A DNA stretch of 39,110 nucleotides from Candidatus Thiomargarita nelsonii (GTDB lineage: Bacteria; Pseudomonadota; Gammaproteobacteria; Beggiatoales; Beggiatoaceae), in the NCBI GenBank assembly GCA_000785145.2, contig JSZA02000062.1:1-39110 (forward strand), read 5' to 3'. The notes below the pieces were generated by a model. It was given only the letters and a program-made list of their open reading frames with translations, ran no database searches and was not told where the DNA came from. This document shows, piece by piece, positions 1-9,101 of this stretch (position 1 is the first letter of the stretch; every line of letters begins with the position of its first letter). The translations under genes and the position numbers were made by a program.

Positions 1-2
1 AC

Positions 3-680
3 CATCCTGACAAAAACCCGTCAAAGAATGCGACAAAACTCACCTTGGAAATTATTCAAGCTTATAAAGTCCTTGGAAACCTTGAAAAGCGAAAAATTTA
101 TAATAGGGCTATAGGATTTCCAAGGGCCGTTAGAACAAATGGTTTAGTCACTAGGGAGAAAGCTATAAGGATGCTCACTAGCAAAGAGCCAGGCATAATG
201 GTGTGGAATCAATTTCGAGAGCATAATGGTAATTATGTACCTGATCTCAGTGGTGCCAATTTAAAAGGCGTTAATTTAAGCTCGGCTAATCTAAGCAGTG
301 TTACTCTTCGCGCTGCTAATCTTCAAGGTGCGCTTCTAAGGCACACCAATTTCACAAATGCCAATCTTGAGGGGGCAAATCTGAGTGGAGCAATTACTTA
401 TGATGCTTGTTTCAAAACGGCTAAGCTTAGCCATGCTAATTTAAGGGCTATAAAAGGCTATAGCTTAAGTGGTAGAAATTCTTGTACCACCAACTTTGAA
501 GACGCTAATTTAACCTGTGCTGATTTTGAATCAGCCAATTTAGAAATGGCTAATCTGAAAGATGCTAATGTCACAGATGCTATTTTCATCAACACAAAGT
601 TGGAATATGCAAAATTAAAAGGCGTTAAACTTTATCTTGCGCTCGATATCAGTGGGGCTAAACTGCCTCTTTTAGAATGA
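3..680 (+). CDS. DnaJ-domain/pentapeptide-repeat protein, copy 1 (5' partial)
   Basis: The gene runs in from the left edge. The first readable codons are His-Pro-Asp, the HPD loop of a J-domain, which stimulates the ATPase of DnaK-type chaperones in known family members. J-domain helices III/IV follow (IIQAYKVLGNLEKRKIY). After a linker comes a pentapeptide-repeat region of A(N/D)LXX units, for example DLSGANLKGVNLSSANL, which should fold as a right-handed quadrilateral beta-helix. No signal peptide is visible in this part, so the protein is probably cytoplasmic. The start codon lies outside the window. From about position 6 to the stop the DNA is nearly identical to copy 2 (1005-1673), except for a 9-bp segment present here and absent there. 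Cellular role is unknown; targeting a DnaK to a client through the repeat domain is only a guess. Confidence 0.8.
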   Translation, partial: HPDKNPSKNATKLTLEIIQAYKVLGNLEKRKIYNRAIGFPRAVRTNGLVTREKAIRMLTSKEPGIMVWNQFREHNGNYVPDLSGANLKGVNLSSANLSSVTLRAANLQGALLRHTNFTNANLEGANLSGAITYDACFKTAKLSHANLRAIKGYSLSGRNSCTTNFEDANLTCADFESANLEMANLKDANVTDAIFINTKLEYAKLKGVKLYLALDISGAKLPLLE

Positions 681-965
681 TTGCCTTTTCAAATACAAGA
701 TAAAAATCTTGCGGGGTATCCAAAACCCTGCTTTTTATATTCAATTGTATTTTGATATTTTTCGAGATTGTCGGTGTTAATAACAGAGCCGGATAGGAAT
801 TTTTGGCCACTGATGTTCTTGATGGTTTTTATTCTCCTTGGACTACATACTTGAGGTACAAAAAAAAATGGCAAAAATTGGAAATTTGTTTGTCTATTAT
901 TATTACTCGACGTTTTTTTTACATCACCCATAAGCATTTACTATAAGTAGTAAGCACAGCCTGAA
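681..965. other. Spacer between copies 1 and 2 of the J/pentapeptide genes
   Basis: This spacer of 285 bp is AT-rich and holds no convincing gene. A minus-strand open frame of 82 codons exists at 689-937 but has no recognisable domain and no clear ribosome site. A small palindrome (ACAAGATAAAAATCTTG) lies near 698. The last bases before copy 2 resemble the leader of copy 3 (TTTACTAT before the ATG), which suggests that copy 2 lost its own start region by deletion. Confidence 0.4.
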
Positions 966-1673
966 GTGATAAAAGCAGCGTATAAAGTGCTGCTCCAAAA
1001 ATACCATCCTGACAAAAACCCGTCAAAGAATGCGACAAAACTCACCTTGGAAATTATTCAAGCTTATAAAGTCCTTGAAAAGCGAAAAATTTATAATAGG
1101 GCTATAGGATTTCCAAGGGCCGTTAGAACAAATGGTTTAGTCACTAGGGAGAAAGCTATAAGGATGCTCACTAGCAAAGAGCCAGGCATAATGGTGTGGA
1201 ATCAATTTCGAGAGCATAATGGTAATTATGTACCTGATCTCAGTGGTGCCAATTTAAAAGGCGTTAATTTAAGCTCGGCTAATCTAAGCAGTGTTACTCT
1301 TCGCGCTGCTAATCTTCAAGGTGCGCTTCTAAGGCACACCAATTTCACAAATGCCAATCTTGAGGGGGCAAATCTGAGTGGAGCAATTACTTATGATGCT
1401 TGTTTCAAAACGGCTAAGCTTAGCCATGCTAATTTAAGGGCTATAAAAGGCTATAGCTTAAGTGGTAGAAATTCTTGTACCACCAACTTTGAAGACGCTA
1501 ATTTAACCTGTGCTGATTTTGAATCAGCCAATTTAGAAATGGCTAATCTGAAAGATGCTAATGTCACAGATGCTATTTTCATCAACACAAAGTTGGAATA
1601 TGCAAAATTAAAAGGCGTTAAACTTTATCTTGCGCTCGATATCAGTGGGGCTAAACTGCCTCTTTTAGAATGA
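966..1673 (+). pseudogene. DnaJ-domain/pentapeptide-repeat protein, copy 2 (5' truncated)
   Basis: This is a near-perfect duplicate of copy 1, but its first J-domain helix is missing. An in-frame TAA sits at 951, only four codons before the first possible start (GTG at 966), and the leader plus the first ~20 codons seen in copy 3 have collapsed to a few bases. The HPD motif is kept (KYHPDKNPS). Compared with copy 1, 9 bp are missing where copy 1 has GGAAACCTT between two CCTTG direct repeats, a typical slippage deletion that removes Gly-Asn-Leu. The pentapeptide region is intact and open to the stop. It could still be made from the GTG as a J-domain-deficient protein, but no good ribosome site was seen, so it is called a decaying copy. 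Confidence 0.6.
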
Positions 1674-1699
1674 TTGCCTTTTCAAACATTTTTTTTGTC

Positions 1700-1722
1700 G
1701 GAGTCCAAGATTTATCTTGGAC
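1700..1722. repeat. Short palindromic repeat, CCAAGATTTATCTTGG core
   Basis: Member of the short palindrome family A, with GGAGT on the left flank. It lies just past the stop of copy 2, where the RNA hairpin could act as a weak terminator. The same core recurs in at least six other intergenic gaps of this window. Confidence 0.85.
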
Positions 1723-1818
1723 GTCTGTTATTTTAGCCTTGTCAATATCACAGCATAATGTTATGGTGTTTTTTTTCTGTTGTCAATTTTTCTGTGTTTT
1801 ATGCTCGTAGAGTTTACT

Positions 1819-2598
1819 ATGAACAAGACTATAAATTGGTATAAAATTTTGCAAGTGAGCAACTTTGCAGAATCTGAAGTGATAAAGGCGGCCTATAAGA
1901 CTCTGCTCCAAAAATACCATCCTGACAAAAACCCCTCAAAGGATGCGACAAAAGTCACCCTGGAAATCATTGAAGCTTATAAAATTCTTGGAAACCCTGA
2001 GAGGCGAAAAACTTTCGATAGAAGTATGGGTTTTTCAATGAGTAGAAATCAAGGAAATGCTTCTGTCAATCGGGATAGAGCCATAAGGATGTTGACTAGC
2101 AAAGAGCCAGGGATAATTGTCTGGAATCAATTTCGATCTCATAATAGTAATAAGCTACCGGATCTGAGTGGCGCCAATTTGAAGGGGGCTAATTTAAGCT
2201 CGGCTAATCTAAGCAGTATCATTCTTTGCGGAGCTAACCTTCAAGGTGCCTTTCTAAGGTACACCAATTTTATGAATGCCAATCTTGAGGGGGCAAACCT
2301 AAGTCAAGCAAGTACTTATGATGCTTGTTTCATAAAGGCTAACCTGAGTCAGGCTAATTTAAGGTGTATAAAAGGGTATAGCTCAAGTGGTAGAAATTCT
2401 CATATCACCAACTTTGAATACGCTAATTTAACCTGTGCTGATTTTGAATCAGCCAATTTAGAGCAGGCTAATTTGAAGAATGCTAATGTCACAGATGCCA
2501 TTTTCGTCAACACAAAGTTGGAATTTGCACAATTAAATGGTGTTAAACTTTATCTTGCACTCGATCTGAGAGGGGCATCGATTTCTATTTTAGAATAG
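1819..2598 (+). CDS. DnaJ-domain/pentapeptide-repeat fusion protein, copy 3 (full length)
   Basis: A 259-residue protein. Residues ~5-65 form a J-domain: INWYKILQVS (helix I), EVIKAAYKTLLQKY (helix II), HPD loop, then helix III with EIIEAYKIL and ERRKTFDR. It has neither a Gly/Phe region nor a zinc finger, so it is a class III J-protein. Residues ~110-255 are A(N/D)LXX pentapeptide repeats (SGANLKGANLSSANL and others). A non-repeat stretch with CIKGYSSSGRNSHIT interrupts them, so two coils may be stacked. The ATG at 1819 is chosen because the J-domain starts immediately after it; an upstream in-frame start would add an unrelated hydrophobic stretch. It is clearly diverged from copies 1 and 2 and is the only complete member. 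J-domains recruit DnaK; the partner bound by the repeats is unknown. Confidence 0.85.
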   Translation: MNKTINWYKILQVSNFAESEVIKAAYKTLLQKYHPDKNPSKDATKVTLEIIEAYKILGNPERRKTFDRSMGFSMSRNQGNASVNRDRAIRMLTSKEPGIIVWNQFRSHNSNKLPDLSGANLKGANLSSANLSSIILCGANLQGAFLRYTNFMNANLEGANLSQASTYDACFIKANLSQANLRCIKGYSSSGRNSHITNFEYANLTCADFESANLEQANLKNANVTDAIFVNTKLEFAQLNGVKLYLALDLRGASISILE

Positions 2599-2681
2599 AT
2601 TTTTATTTTTCCGAGATAACAATTCTATTGATAACTATTACTCGATGTTCAAGTTTTTTTGACTTGACATCAAAGGCGCTT

Positions 2682-2709
2682 GGAATCCAAAGCTTTAGCT
2701 TTGGACTCC
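2682..2709. repeat. Short palindromic repeat, CCAAAGCTTTAGCTTTGG core
   Basis: Family A palindrome with a variant core. The two arms match almost perfectly and the right flank is ACTCC as in the other members. It lies between the J/pentapeptide genes and the exporter operon. Confidence 0.8.
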
Positions 2710-2766
2710 TAAATGCCAGAATTTTTATTTAGGAGCAAGTTTAATAAATGTTAAAATACTTTTTTA

Positions 2767-2786
2767 CAAGATAAATCTTGGACTCC
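2767..2786. repeat. Short palindromic repeat, CAAGATAAATCTTG core, before exporter gene
   Basis: Family A palindrome with the ACTCC flank on its right, ending 27 bp before the exporter ATG. It therefore probably lies in the 5' leader of that operon. Confidence 0.75.
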
Positions 2787-2813
2787 GAAATATTTTCAAT
2801 AGGAAAAATAAAA

Positions 2814-5102
2814 ATGATTGAACGCTATGCACAATGGATCATCCGTTGGCGCTATTTTATTGTCCTTGCAACCCTCGTATTAGTTGCTCTCACCTTTTTT
2901 GGTTTTCCGCTGCGATTTGATACCGACTATCGCGTATTTTTTAGCGAGGAAAATCCCCAACTCGTCGCTTTTGAGGATTTACAAGATACCTATACCAAAA
3001 ATGACAACGTGATGTTTGTCTTAGCCCCGAAAGATGGGCAAGTATTTACTAACAAGACTTTGGACACGGTGGAATGGCTCACTAACGAGGCGTGGCAAAT
3101 TCCCTATTCTATTCGCGTCGATTCTATCACCAATTTTCAATATACCTACGCTGAAGATGATGATCTCATCGTTGACGATTTAATCACCGATGCCAAGACG
3201 CTCTCCGAGGCGGAGATAGCGCGAGCCAAGACAGTTGCCCTCAACGAGCCACAATTGGCGAACAAGTTGATTTCACAAAAAGCGCATGTCACAGCAGTCA
3301 ATATCACCGTCCAATTGCCAGGGGTGCAACCTGACCATGAAGTGCCAGAAATAGTCGACTTCGTCCGCGATCTTGCAGACAAAGTACGTGCCCAGCATCC
3401 TCATATTGATGTTTATCTCACCGGTATGGTGATGATGAATAATTCCTTTCCAGAAGCCTCTCAATCAGACCTAAAAACTCTCGTCCCGGCCATGTATATT
3501 GTGATCCTCATCATGCTGTTGCTGCTGTTGCGAGGTTTTTCGGGGACTTTCGCCACTTTTTTACTGATTTCATTTTCCATCATCTCCGCTTTGGGGTTGG
3601 CGGGATTATTTGGCATTGCCTTAACAGGTCCTTCAGCCAGCGCACCTACCATGATTCTCACCTTAGCCGTCGCTGATAGTGTACATTTCTTGGTGACTCT
3701 CCGCCACGAAATGCGGGAAAATGGGCGGGAAAAATATGAGGCCATTGTAGAAAGTTTACGTGTCAACTTTCAGCCCATTTTTTTGACCAGTTTAACGACG
3801 GCTATTGGTTTTTTAAGTATGAATTTTGGCGAAGTGCCGCCATTCCGCGATTTAGGTAATATTGTGGCGATGGGTGTCACGATTGCCTTTATTCTGTCTG
3901 TCACCTTACTCCCCGCCCTCATGGCCATTTTGCCGGTACGTCAGAGACCACAAACTGCCAAAACGACTCAGGCGATGGATCACTTGGGTGAATTTGTTGT
4001 GCGGAGACGGCAGCCCTTGTTGTGGGGCATGGGAAGTCTTATCATTTTAACAGTGGCTTTCGTGCCACGCAATGAGTTGAATGATGACTTTGTCAAATAC
4101 TTTGATGACAATTTTGCTTTTCGCCGTGCCACCGATTTTGTCACGGAGAATCTCACGGGTTTATATGATATACAGTATTCTTTAAGTGCCGGCGAGTCTC
4201 AAGGTATCAGCGATCCGGTATTTTTGCGAAAAGTGGAAGAATTTGTCCAATGGTATCGGCAGCAGCCAGAGGTGATGCACGTTAGCACCATCACGGATAC
4301 TTTTAAGCGGCTTAATAAAAACTTGCACGGCGATGATGATGCCTATTATCGCCTACCAGATGGGCGTGAATTAGCGGCGCAGTATTTGTTGCTTTATGAA
4401 ATGTCTTTGCCTTATGGTTTGGATCTCAACAATCAAATTAATATAGATAAGTCTGCCACGCGAGTGGCTATCACAACAATAACGCTGTCATCCAATGAAG
4501 TACTCGGCTTGGAAGAACGCGCCCAAGAATGGCTTAAAAAGAATGGTCTGCCCTCCATGCAGGTGCCGGGTACCAGCACGACTATCATGTTTGCTAATAT
4601 TGGATTTCGTAATATCCGAGGCATGTTATTCGGTGCCACAATCGCGTTGGTGTTGATCTCTATCATTCTGATTGTCGCGCTGCGCTCACTGAAATTTGGA
4701 CTAATAAGCCTGATTCCTAACCTTGCGCCAACGGCGATGGCCTTTGGTTTATGGGGTATGCTAGTGGGGGAAGTGGGCTTGGGGCTATCAGTGGTGGCGG
4801 GGCTAACCATTGGTATTGTGGTTGATGACACGATTCATTATTTAAGTAAATATCTACGTGCCCGCCGCGAAAAAGGATTATCTCCAGAAGAGGCGGTGCG
4901 CTATGCTTTTCGTAGCGTGGGATTGGCATTATGGATCACTTCGCTTGTGTTGATTGCCGGCTTTTTAATTTTGTCCCAGTCCCATTTTCTTTTGAATTCC
5001 ACTATGGGTATAATGACTGCTGTGACTATTGGCTTGGCTTTGATGGCTGATTTTCTTTTTTTACCACCATTGTTGATGAAACTTGAGGGACAAAAAGCAT
5101 GA
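2814..5102 (+). CDS. RND/MMPL-family exporter
   Basis: A 762-residue inner-membrane protein of the RND superfamily (MMPL type). A first membrane helix (WIIRWRYFIVLATLVLVAL, ~7-26) is followed by a large periplasmic loop with the typical DTDYRVFFSEENP stretch. A block of five or six helices lies around residues 225-385. The same layout repeats in the second half: a helix near 400-420, a loop, then helices from ~610 to 755. Proteins of this kind use the proton gradient to export lipids or hydrophobic molecules. The ATG at 2814 is preferred because AGGA sits 10 bp before it and because upstream codons would run through a palindromic repeat. Its stop overlaps the next start (ATGA), so it is co-translated with a LolA-like lipoprotein-sorting protein, a very common pairing. 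The substrate cannot be told from sequence. Confidence 0.9.
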   Translation: MIERYAQWIIRWRYFIVLATLVLVALTFFGFPLRFDTDYRVFFSEENPQLVAFEDLQDTYTKNDNVMFVLAPKDGQVFTNKTLDTVEWLTNEAWQIPYSIRVDSITNFQYTYAEDDDLIVDDLITDAKTLSEAEIARAKTVALNEPQLANKLISQKAHVTAVNITVQLPGVQPDHEVPEIVDFVRDLADKVRAQHPHIDVYLTGMVMMNNSFPEASQSDLKTLVPAMYIVILIMLLLLLRGFSGTFATFLLISFSIISALGLAGLFGIALTGPSASAPTMILTLAVADSVHFLVTLRHEMRENGREKYEAIVESLRVNFQPIFLTSLTTAIGFLSMNFGEVPPFRDLGNIVAMGVTIAFILSVTLLPALMAILPVRQRPQTAKTTQAMDHLGEFVVRRRQPLLWGMGSLIILTVAFVPRNELNDDFVKYFDDNFAFRRATDFVTENLTGLYDIQYSLSAGESQGISDPVFLRKVEEFVQWYRQQPEVMHVSTITDTFKRLNKNLHGDDDAYYRLPDGRELAAQYLLLYEMSLPYGLDLNNQINIDKSATRVAITTITLSSNEVLGLEERAQEWLKKNGLPSMQVPGTSTTIMFANIGFRNIRGMLFGATIALVLISIILIVALRSLKFGLISLIPNLAPTAMAFGLWGMLVGEVGLGLSVVAGLTIGIVVDDTIHYLSKYLRARREKGLSPEEAVRYAFRSVGLALWITSLVLIAGFLILSQSHFLLNSTMGIMTAVTIGLALMADFLFLPPLLMKLEGQKA

Positions 5103-5576
5103 AACGATTGTTTTTATTTTTTTTATTGACTTTATTTATACCGTTGACAACGACAGCCGGTAACGAACAAGAATTGGAACAGGCTATCGCCAATGCGAAA
5201 AACCGCCAAGAAATGGGACTTGCGATTACGCGGATGGCTGACTATCGTGATTTTGGCTGGGGCGATTCTGAGGCCGAGATGGTGATGACTTTACGCAATC
5301 GGAGTGGTCAAAAAAGTATTCGTCATCTGCGCGTCAGAAATATGGAAGTCACTGGAGATGGTGATAAAAGCATGTCGATCTTTGATCAGCCCAGAGATAT
5401 TAAAGGTACCGCCGTATTGACTTGGTCTCACGCGCTGAAGCCGGATCATCAATGGATTTATCTGCCCGCCCTCAAGCGGGTTAAGCGTATTAGTTCCAAA
5501 AATAAATCGGGACCCTTTATGGGCAGCGAATTTGCTTTTGAGGATCTCGCTTCGCAGGAAGTGGATAAATACACTT
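5099..5576 (+). CDS. Outer-membrane lipoprotein-sorting protein, exon 1
   Basis: First 159 codons plus one base of a 276-residue periplasmic protein, split by a group II intron. Residues 1-21 are a signal peptide (MKRLFLFFLLTLFIPLTTTA). The rest matches the LolA-like 'outer membrane lipoprotein-sorting protein' family that accompanies RND/MMPL exporters, with characteristic segments WIYLPALKRVKRIS and GSEFAFEDLASQEVDKYT. Such proteins are thought to carry a lipid-like substrate across the periplasm for the exporter. The exon ends after ...GATAAATACACTT; the following GTGCG is the intron start. Joining to 8635 gives ...DKYT-Y-KYLG..., which restores the family sequence in frame. Unspliced RNA would instead stop at 5594 and give a truncated 165-residue product. 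Confidence 0.85.
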
Positions 5577-8500
5577 GTGCGACTCGTTTGGCCTAATTCT
5601 CTAGGGAAAACAAAGCCTTAATGTAAAATTTCTTATATGGTGTGAATGGATTCGCCTAGCTAGGCAGCAGCTAGAAAGCAGAGGCCGGTGGTAGTATCGC
5701 CAGTGCAAGGGTTCAAAGCCTCAAAAGGGCAAGCGTTATGGATAGTGAGCAATCACAATTGGATATATTCTGAAGGTCGATAATTATCAAACTCCTTGGG
5801 GTCGAAAGATTCCAAGAGGTTAAAGGGTTTTTAGGTATTTAGGTATAAGTGTGCCTAGATGCGCTGTCCGATACACATCCGATTATTGAATATAACCTAA
5901 GTCCACAGGTAAACATATAAGAGAAACGAGTAAAAACGATGTAAATGTCACTTGCAGGAGCGCAAGAGGGGTACGCAAATACCTAGCGACGGCATCGGGT
6001 AGGATAGAGTGGGAAGCTAACGCCAGTAGAAACCGTCTAAGGGGGATACTGGATATGCTGACTCACTCTCGGAATAATTGTGTTATAAATTTAATTGAAC
6101 AAATGCTGGGCAACCAGCTAAAAACGAATAGGAATCCCCTACAATTATGAATATTCTTTGGCAGCACCCGAATCCTGAGTGGATTCCCGTGTCTCACCTC
6201 GGCAGATATCGATACGAGAGTATTGAATCTGTCATGGCTAAGTGGGACTGGGATAAACTCATCTGGGGGAAGGTGCGTCGACTTGTGTTCAATTTGCAAA
6301 AGAGAATTTATAAAGCTACAAAATCAGGTCGATACAGCAAAGCACGAAACTTGATGTATCTATTGCAAAACTCGTATTATGCAACGCTTTTGGCAGTGCG
6401 AACGGTGACAACCGAAAACAAAGGAAAGCGCACCGCAGGAGTAGATAGAGTTAAAGCCAATACGCCCAAAAGAAAGATGGCGTTAGTTAAAGATGTGTTA
6501 GACACAATCCAACGTGGTTGGGACAAATACAGACCAATGCCGGCTAAGCGTATTTACATCCCGAAAGCAAACGGGAAACTCAGGCCGTTAGGCATACCCA
6601 CCATTAAGGATAGGGCAATGCAAGCAGTCACTAAAATCGCGCTTGAACCATTCTATGAAGCGAAGTTTGAATCCTGCAGTTATGGATTTAGACCAGCTAT
6701 GGGGTGCCATGATGCAATTGAAAAGATTGCAGCGGCACTACTCAAAAAACAGAAATGGGTTCTCGACGCTGATATTAAGGGCTGTTTTGATAACATTGAC
6801 CATAAATTTCTAGCAGTGCAAATTGATACACATTGGAGACCGATAGTAAAAAGGTGGTTAAAGGCCGGTTATATGGAGAAGTCTGACTATAACCAAACCA
6901 ATATGGGAACGCCGCAAGGCGGCACTATATCGCCACTATTAGCTAACATAGCCCTCGACCAAATGGAGACCAACCTAATTGAACACTTACGGGGAATAAA
7001 AGGTTGGAAAAAGAAAATCGGTACAACAACCGTCAGCATAGTAGTTGGTGGAAAAAAGGCAAAGAGGCCCCAAAAGGAGAATGAAAAGTCTCAAAAGGAA
7101 CCAAAGAAGGCAAACAACAAGGGAACTAAGGAATCCCAAGATAAGCCAAAGAAGGTTTATGAGGGGGCAGAGAAGTCCTATAAAGCTAGGAAACACTTAC
7201 ATATTGACCTAGTCAGATACGCTGATGATTTTGTAGTACTCCATGAGGATAAAGAGGTTATTGAGGAATCCAAGAGGTTTATAGGCAAATGGCTTGAAGT
7301 TAGAGGTTTAACTTTATCTGAAGAAAAAACCAAAATTGTTCATTCGACTGATGGTTTTGATTTTCTAGGCCATCATATTAGACATTATGAAAACCGAGTC
7401 AAAGGGACGTACAAGCTAAAATTATTAAATGGTACCCCCACTGAACAACGAAGGGCTAAAGCAACGCATGTATTACGAGTTGAACCGACTAAGGAAAAGG
7501 TAAAACTTCACTATCGAGAGATAAGTGATACTATCTGGAAGTTAAAGGCAGCAACCCCAGTGCAATTAATTGCAATACTCCAACCTAAAATATCGGGTTG
7601 GGCTAACTACTATAAAACAGTGCATTCGAGTAGAGCTTTCGGCAAACTCGACATGTTACTTTGGCGAAGACTATATCAATGGGCGTGTCGCAGACACCCA
7701 AACAAAGGCAAACGCTGGGTAGCAAATAAGTACTTTGCTACTGTCAATGGTAGAAAATGGACTTTTGCTCAAATAGTGGGCAAAGGTAAAGACAGAAAAA
7801 TCGTCAAATATCTCAAGGGATATTCCAAGCACAAAGAAAGAACGGGAAGTTATGCTAAAGTTGGTTACGATAGGTCATACTACGACGGTGACACAGCCTA
7901 TTGGGCGGAACGGCTTTCCAAAGGCTATGGCAACATTACACCGTCAAAAGCGAAAATGCTAAAAAGACAAGATGGGATTTGTCCAGTATGCAAATGTAGA
8001 TTTGGCAACGAAGACCTGCCAGAAGCACATCATATACACCCAAGACATCTGGGAGGTGAGGATACTTACTTGAACCTTGTGCTGGTTCATCTACATTGCC
8101 ATGACAAAATTCATCGAGAGAATAAAGGTATCAAGGGTAAAAAGGTTAGCCAGACTAGCCCGGAATTACAAGGTGTTTTGAACAACGGTATGGCACCTGC
8201 CTTTCAAGCGAATGGTATGAAGACACCAACTCTGACCGATACAGTATTCAGAGTTGGGGAAGGTGCAGGAATAATAACACCTGCACTAGACGAAAAGAAA
8301 CCGAACGCAGATACCTCTACTGTACTTAGAACCGGAAAATGCGCAGGAATAATAACACCTGCACCGGACGATAACAAGGAAACTTGAAGTCGTTTAAGTA
8401 GCTAGGAGATTTACTATAAAGTTCTTGGAGTAAATTGACTCGGGGGGAAACCCTCCAATTAATGAGAGAAGTTATTGATAGATATTCTACTTAGCATCTA

Positions 8501-8634
8501 GTTTATGCTAATCCGAGGAGCCGGATGAGTTCGAGAGTCTCAAGTCCGGTTTTGAAGACTGGCTTTGTAGGGTGGACTTCAAACTCCTGCCACCACGGGG
8601 GATAAGGGAGGTGACCTACATCGCCAAGTTTAAC
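5577..8634 (+). mobile_element. Group II intron 1 (complete, with RT-maturase-HNH gene)
   Basis: A 3058-bp group II intron in the sense orientation. It starts GTGCGAC and ends ...TTTAAC; this AY end and the reading frame of the host gene fix the 3' junction. Domain V is at about 8518-8553: an AGCCGG...CCGGTTT stem carrying the AGC catalytic triad. The domain VI region follows. The last six exon bases, ACACTT (5571-5576, IBS1), are perfectly complementary to AAGTGT at 5847-5852 (EBS1). GATAAAT (5564-5570, IBS2) pairs at six of seven positions with AATTATC at 5782-5788 (EBS2). Domain IV holds the maturase gene. Ends and domain V are shared with intron 2 on the other strand in napH. The element appears intact and able to splice; mobility is an inference. 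Confidence 0.92.
6147..8387 (+). CDS. ltrA: Group II intron reverse transcriptase/maturase with HNH endonuclease
   Basis: A 746-residue intron-encoded protein. An N-terminal RT domain (~33-105; LIWGKVRRLVFNLQKRIYKA) is followed by RT motifs including RPLGIPTIKDRAMQ, FRPAMGCHDAI, DADIKGCFDNIDH, TPQGG (255-259) and the catalytic YADD (358-361). The maturase (X) domain lies around 430-560. The C-terminal HNH endonuclease has the zinc pair CPVC (612-615), EAHHIHPRHLGG and LHCHDKIH. It should bind the intron RNA, assist splicing and drive retrohoming by reverse transcription. A lysine-rich insertion of about 60 residues separates TPQGG from YADD. The C-terminal ~50 residues carry two copies of a short motif around AGIITPA. 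All key residues are present, so it is probably active. The ATG at 6147 follows the 570-bp domain I-III region. Confidence 0.92.
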   Translation: MNILWQHPNPEWIPVSHLGRYRYESIESVMAKWDWDKLIWGKVRRLVFNLQKRIYKATKSGRYSKARNLMYLLQNSYYATLLAVRTVTTENKGKRTAGVDRVKANTPKRKMALVKDVLDTIQRGWDKYRPMPAKRIYIPKANGKLRPLGIPTIKDRAMQAVTKIALEPFYEAKFESCSYGFRPAMGCHDAIEKIAAALLKKQKWVLDADIKGCFDNIDHKFLAVQIDTHWRPIVKRWLKAGYMEKSDYNQTNMGTPQGGTISPLLANIALDQMETNLIEHLRGIKGWKKKIGTTTVSIVVGGKKAKRPQKENEKSQKEPKKANNKGTKESQDKPKKVYEGAEKSYKARKHLHIDLVRYADDFVVLHEDKEVIEESKRFIGKWLEVRGLTLSEEKTKIVHSTDGFDFLGHHIRHYENRVKGTYKLKLLNGTPTEQRRAKATHVLRVEPTKEKVKLHYREISDTIWKLKAATPVQLIAILQPKISGWANYYKTVHSSRAFGKLDMLLWRRLYQWACRRHPNKGKRWVANKYFATVNGRKWTFAQIVGKGKDRKIVKYLKGYSKHKERTGSYAKVGYDRSYYDGDTAYWAERLSKGYGNITPSKAKMLKRQDGICPVCKCRFGNEDLPEAHHIHPRHLGGEDTYLNLVLVHLHCHDKIHRENKGIKGKKVSQTSPELQGVLNNGMAPAFQANGMKTPTLTDTVFRVGEGAGIITPALDEKKPNADTSTVLRTGKCAGIITPAPDDNKET

Positions 8635-8987
8635 ACAAATATTTGGGGAGTAAGGTCTTTAATAAGATGAACTGCTATGTGATTGAGCGTAAACCTGAGT
8701 ATAAACATTCTGGCTACAAACGCCAAGTGGTCTGGGTCGATAAAAAACATTTCAATATCCAAAAGACGGTTTTCTATGATCGCAAAAATTCATTACTCAA
8801 AACCTTGATTTTTAAGGATTACAAGCCTTACGTGGTGAATGGCAAAACGTATTGGCGTACTGATAAGATGTTTATGGTGAATCACCAGACGGGTAAAAGT
8901 ACGCTGCTTGAATGGAAAAAATACAGTTTTGGTAATGGATTTAGGGATCAGGATTTTGAGAAGAGAACTCTGAAACGGGTGCGGTGA
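8635..8987 (+). CDS. Outer-membrane lipoprotein-sorting protein, exon 2
   Basis: The last 117 codons of the LolA-like gene begun at 5099. The frame is KYLGSKVFNKMNCYVIERKP, then YKRQVVWVDKKHFNIQKTVFYDRKNSLLKTL, YWRTDKMFMVNHQTGKSTLLEW and DQDFEKRTLKRVR, all typical of the C-terminal half of this family. The exon join is phase 1: the T ending exon 1 plus AC gives a Tyr codon, and the combined exon length of 831 nt is a multiple of three. If read alone it would have to start at TTG 8643, which has no support. The gene is therefore complete but depends on intron removal. Confidence 0.87.
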
Positions 8988-9008
8988 GCATCGTTAATAA
9001 TATACCAA

Positions 9009-9077
9009 GGGCAACCACAAGGGATTGCCCCTACATGCCGTCTGAATATTGTAGGGGCAATCCTTTATGGTTGTCCC
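9009..9077. repeat. Long hairpin repeat (GGGCAACCACAAGGG... type)
   Basis: An inverted repeat with arms of about 30 bp. GGGCAACCACAAGGGATTGC on the left is mirrored by GGGGCAATCCTTTATGGTTG on the right with a few mismatches, around a short loop. Related half-copies occur near 9930-9942 and 36391-36416. It looks like a non-autonomous palindromic repeat and would fold into a strong RNA hairpin after the lipoprotein-sorting gene. Confidence 0.8.
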
Positions 9078-9101
9078 GATCTGGGAGGCAAGAGTAACGA
9101 T

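Noticed and set aside
689..937. Minus-strand 82-codon open frame between copies 1 and 2 of the J/pentapeptide genes
   Set aside because: No ribosome site, no domain, low-complexity start, and it lies in an AT-rich spacer; probably chance.
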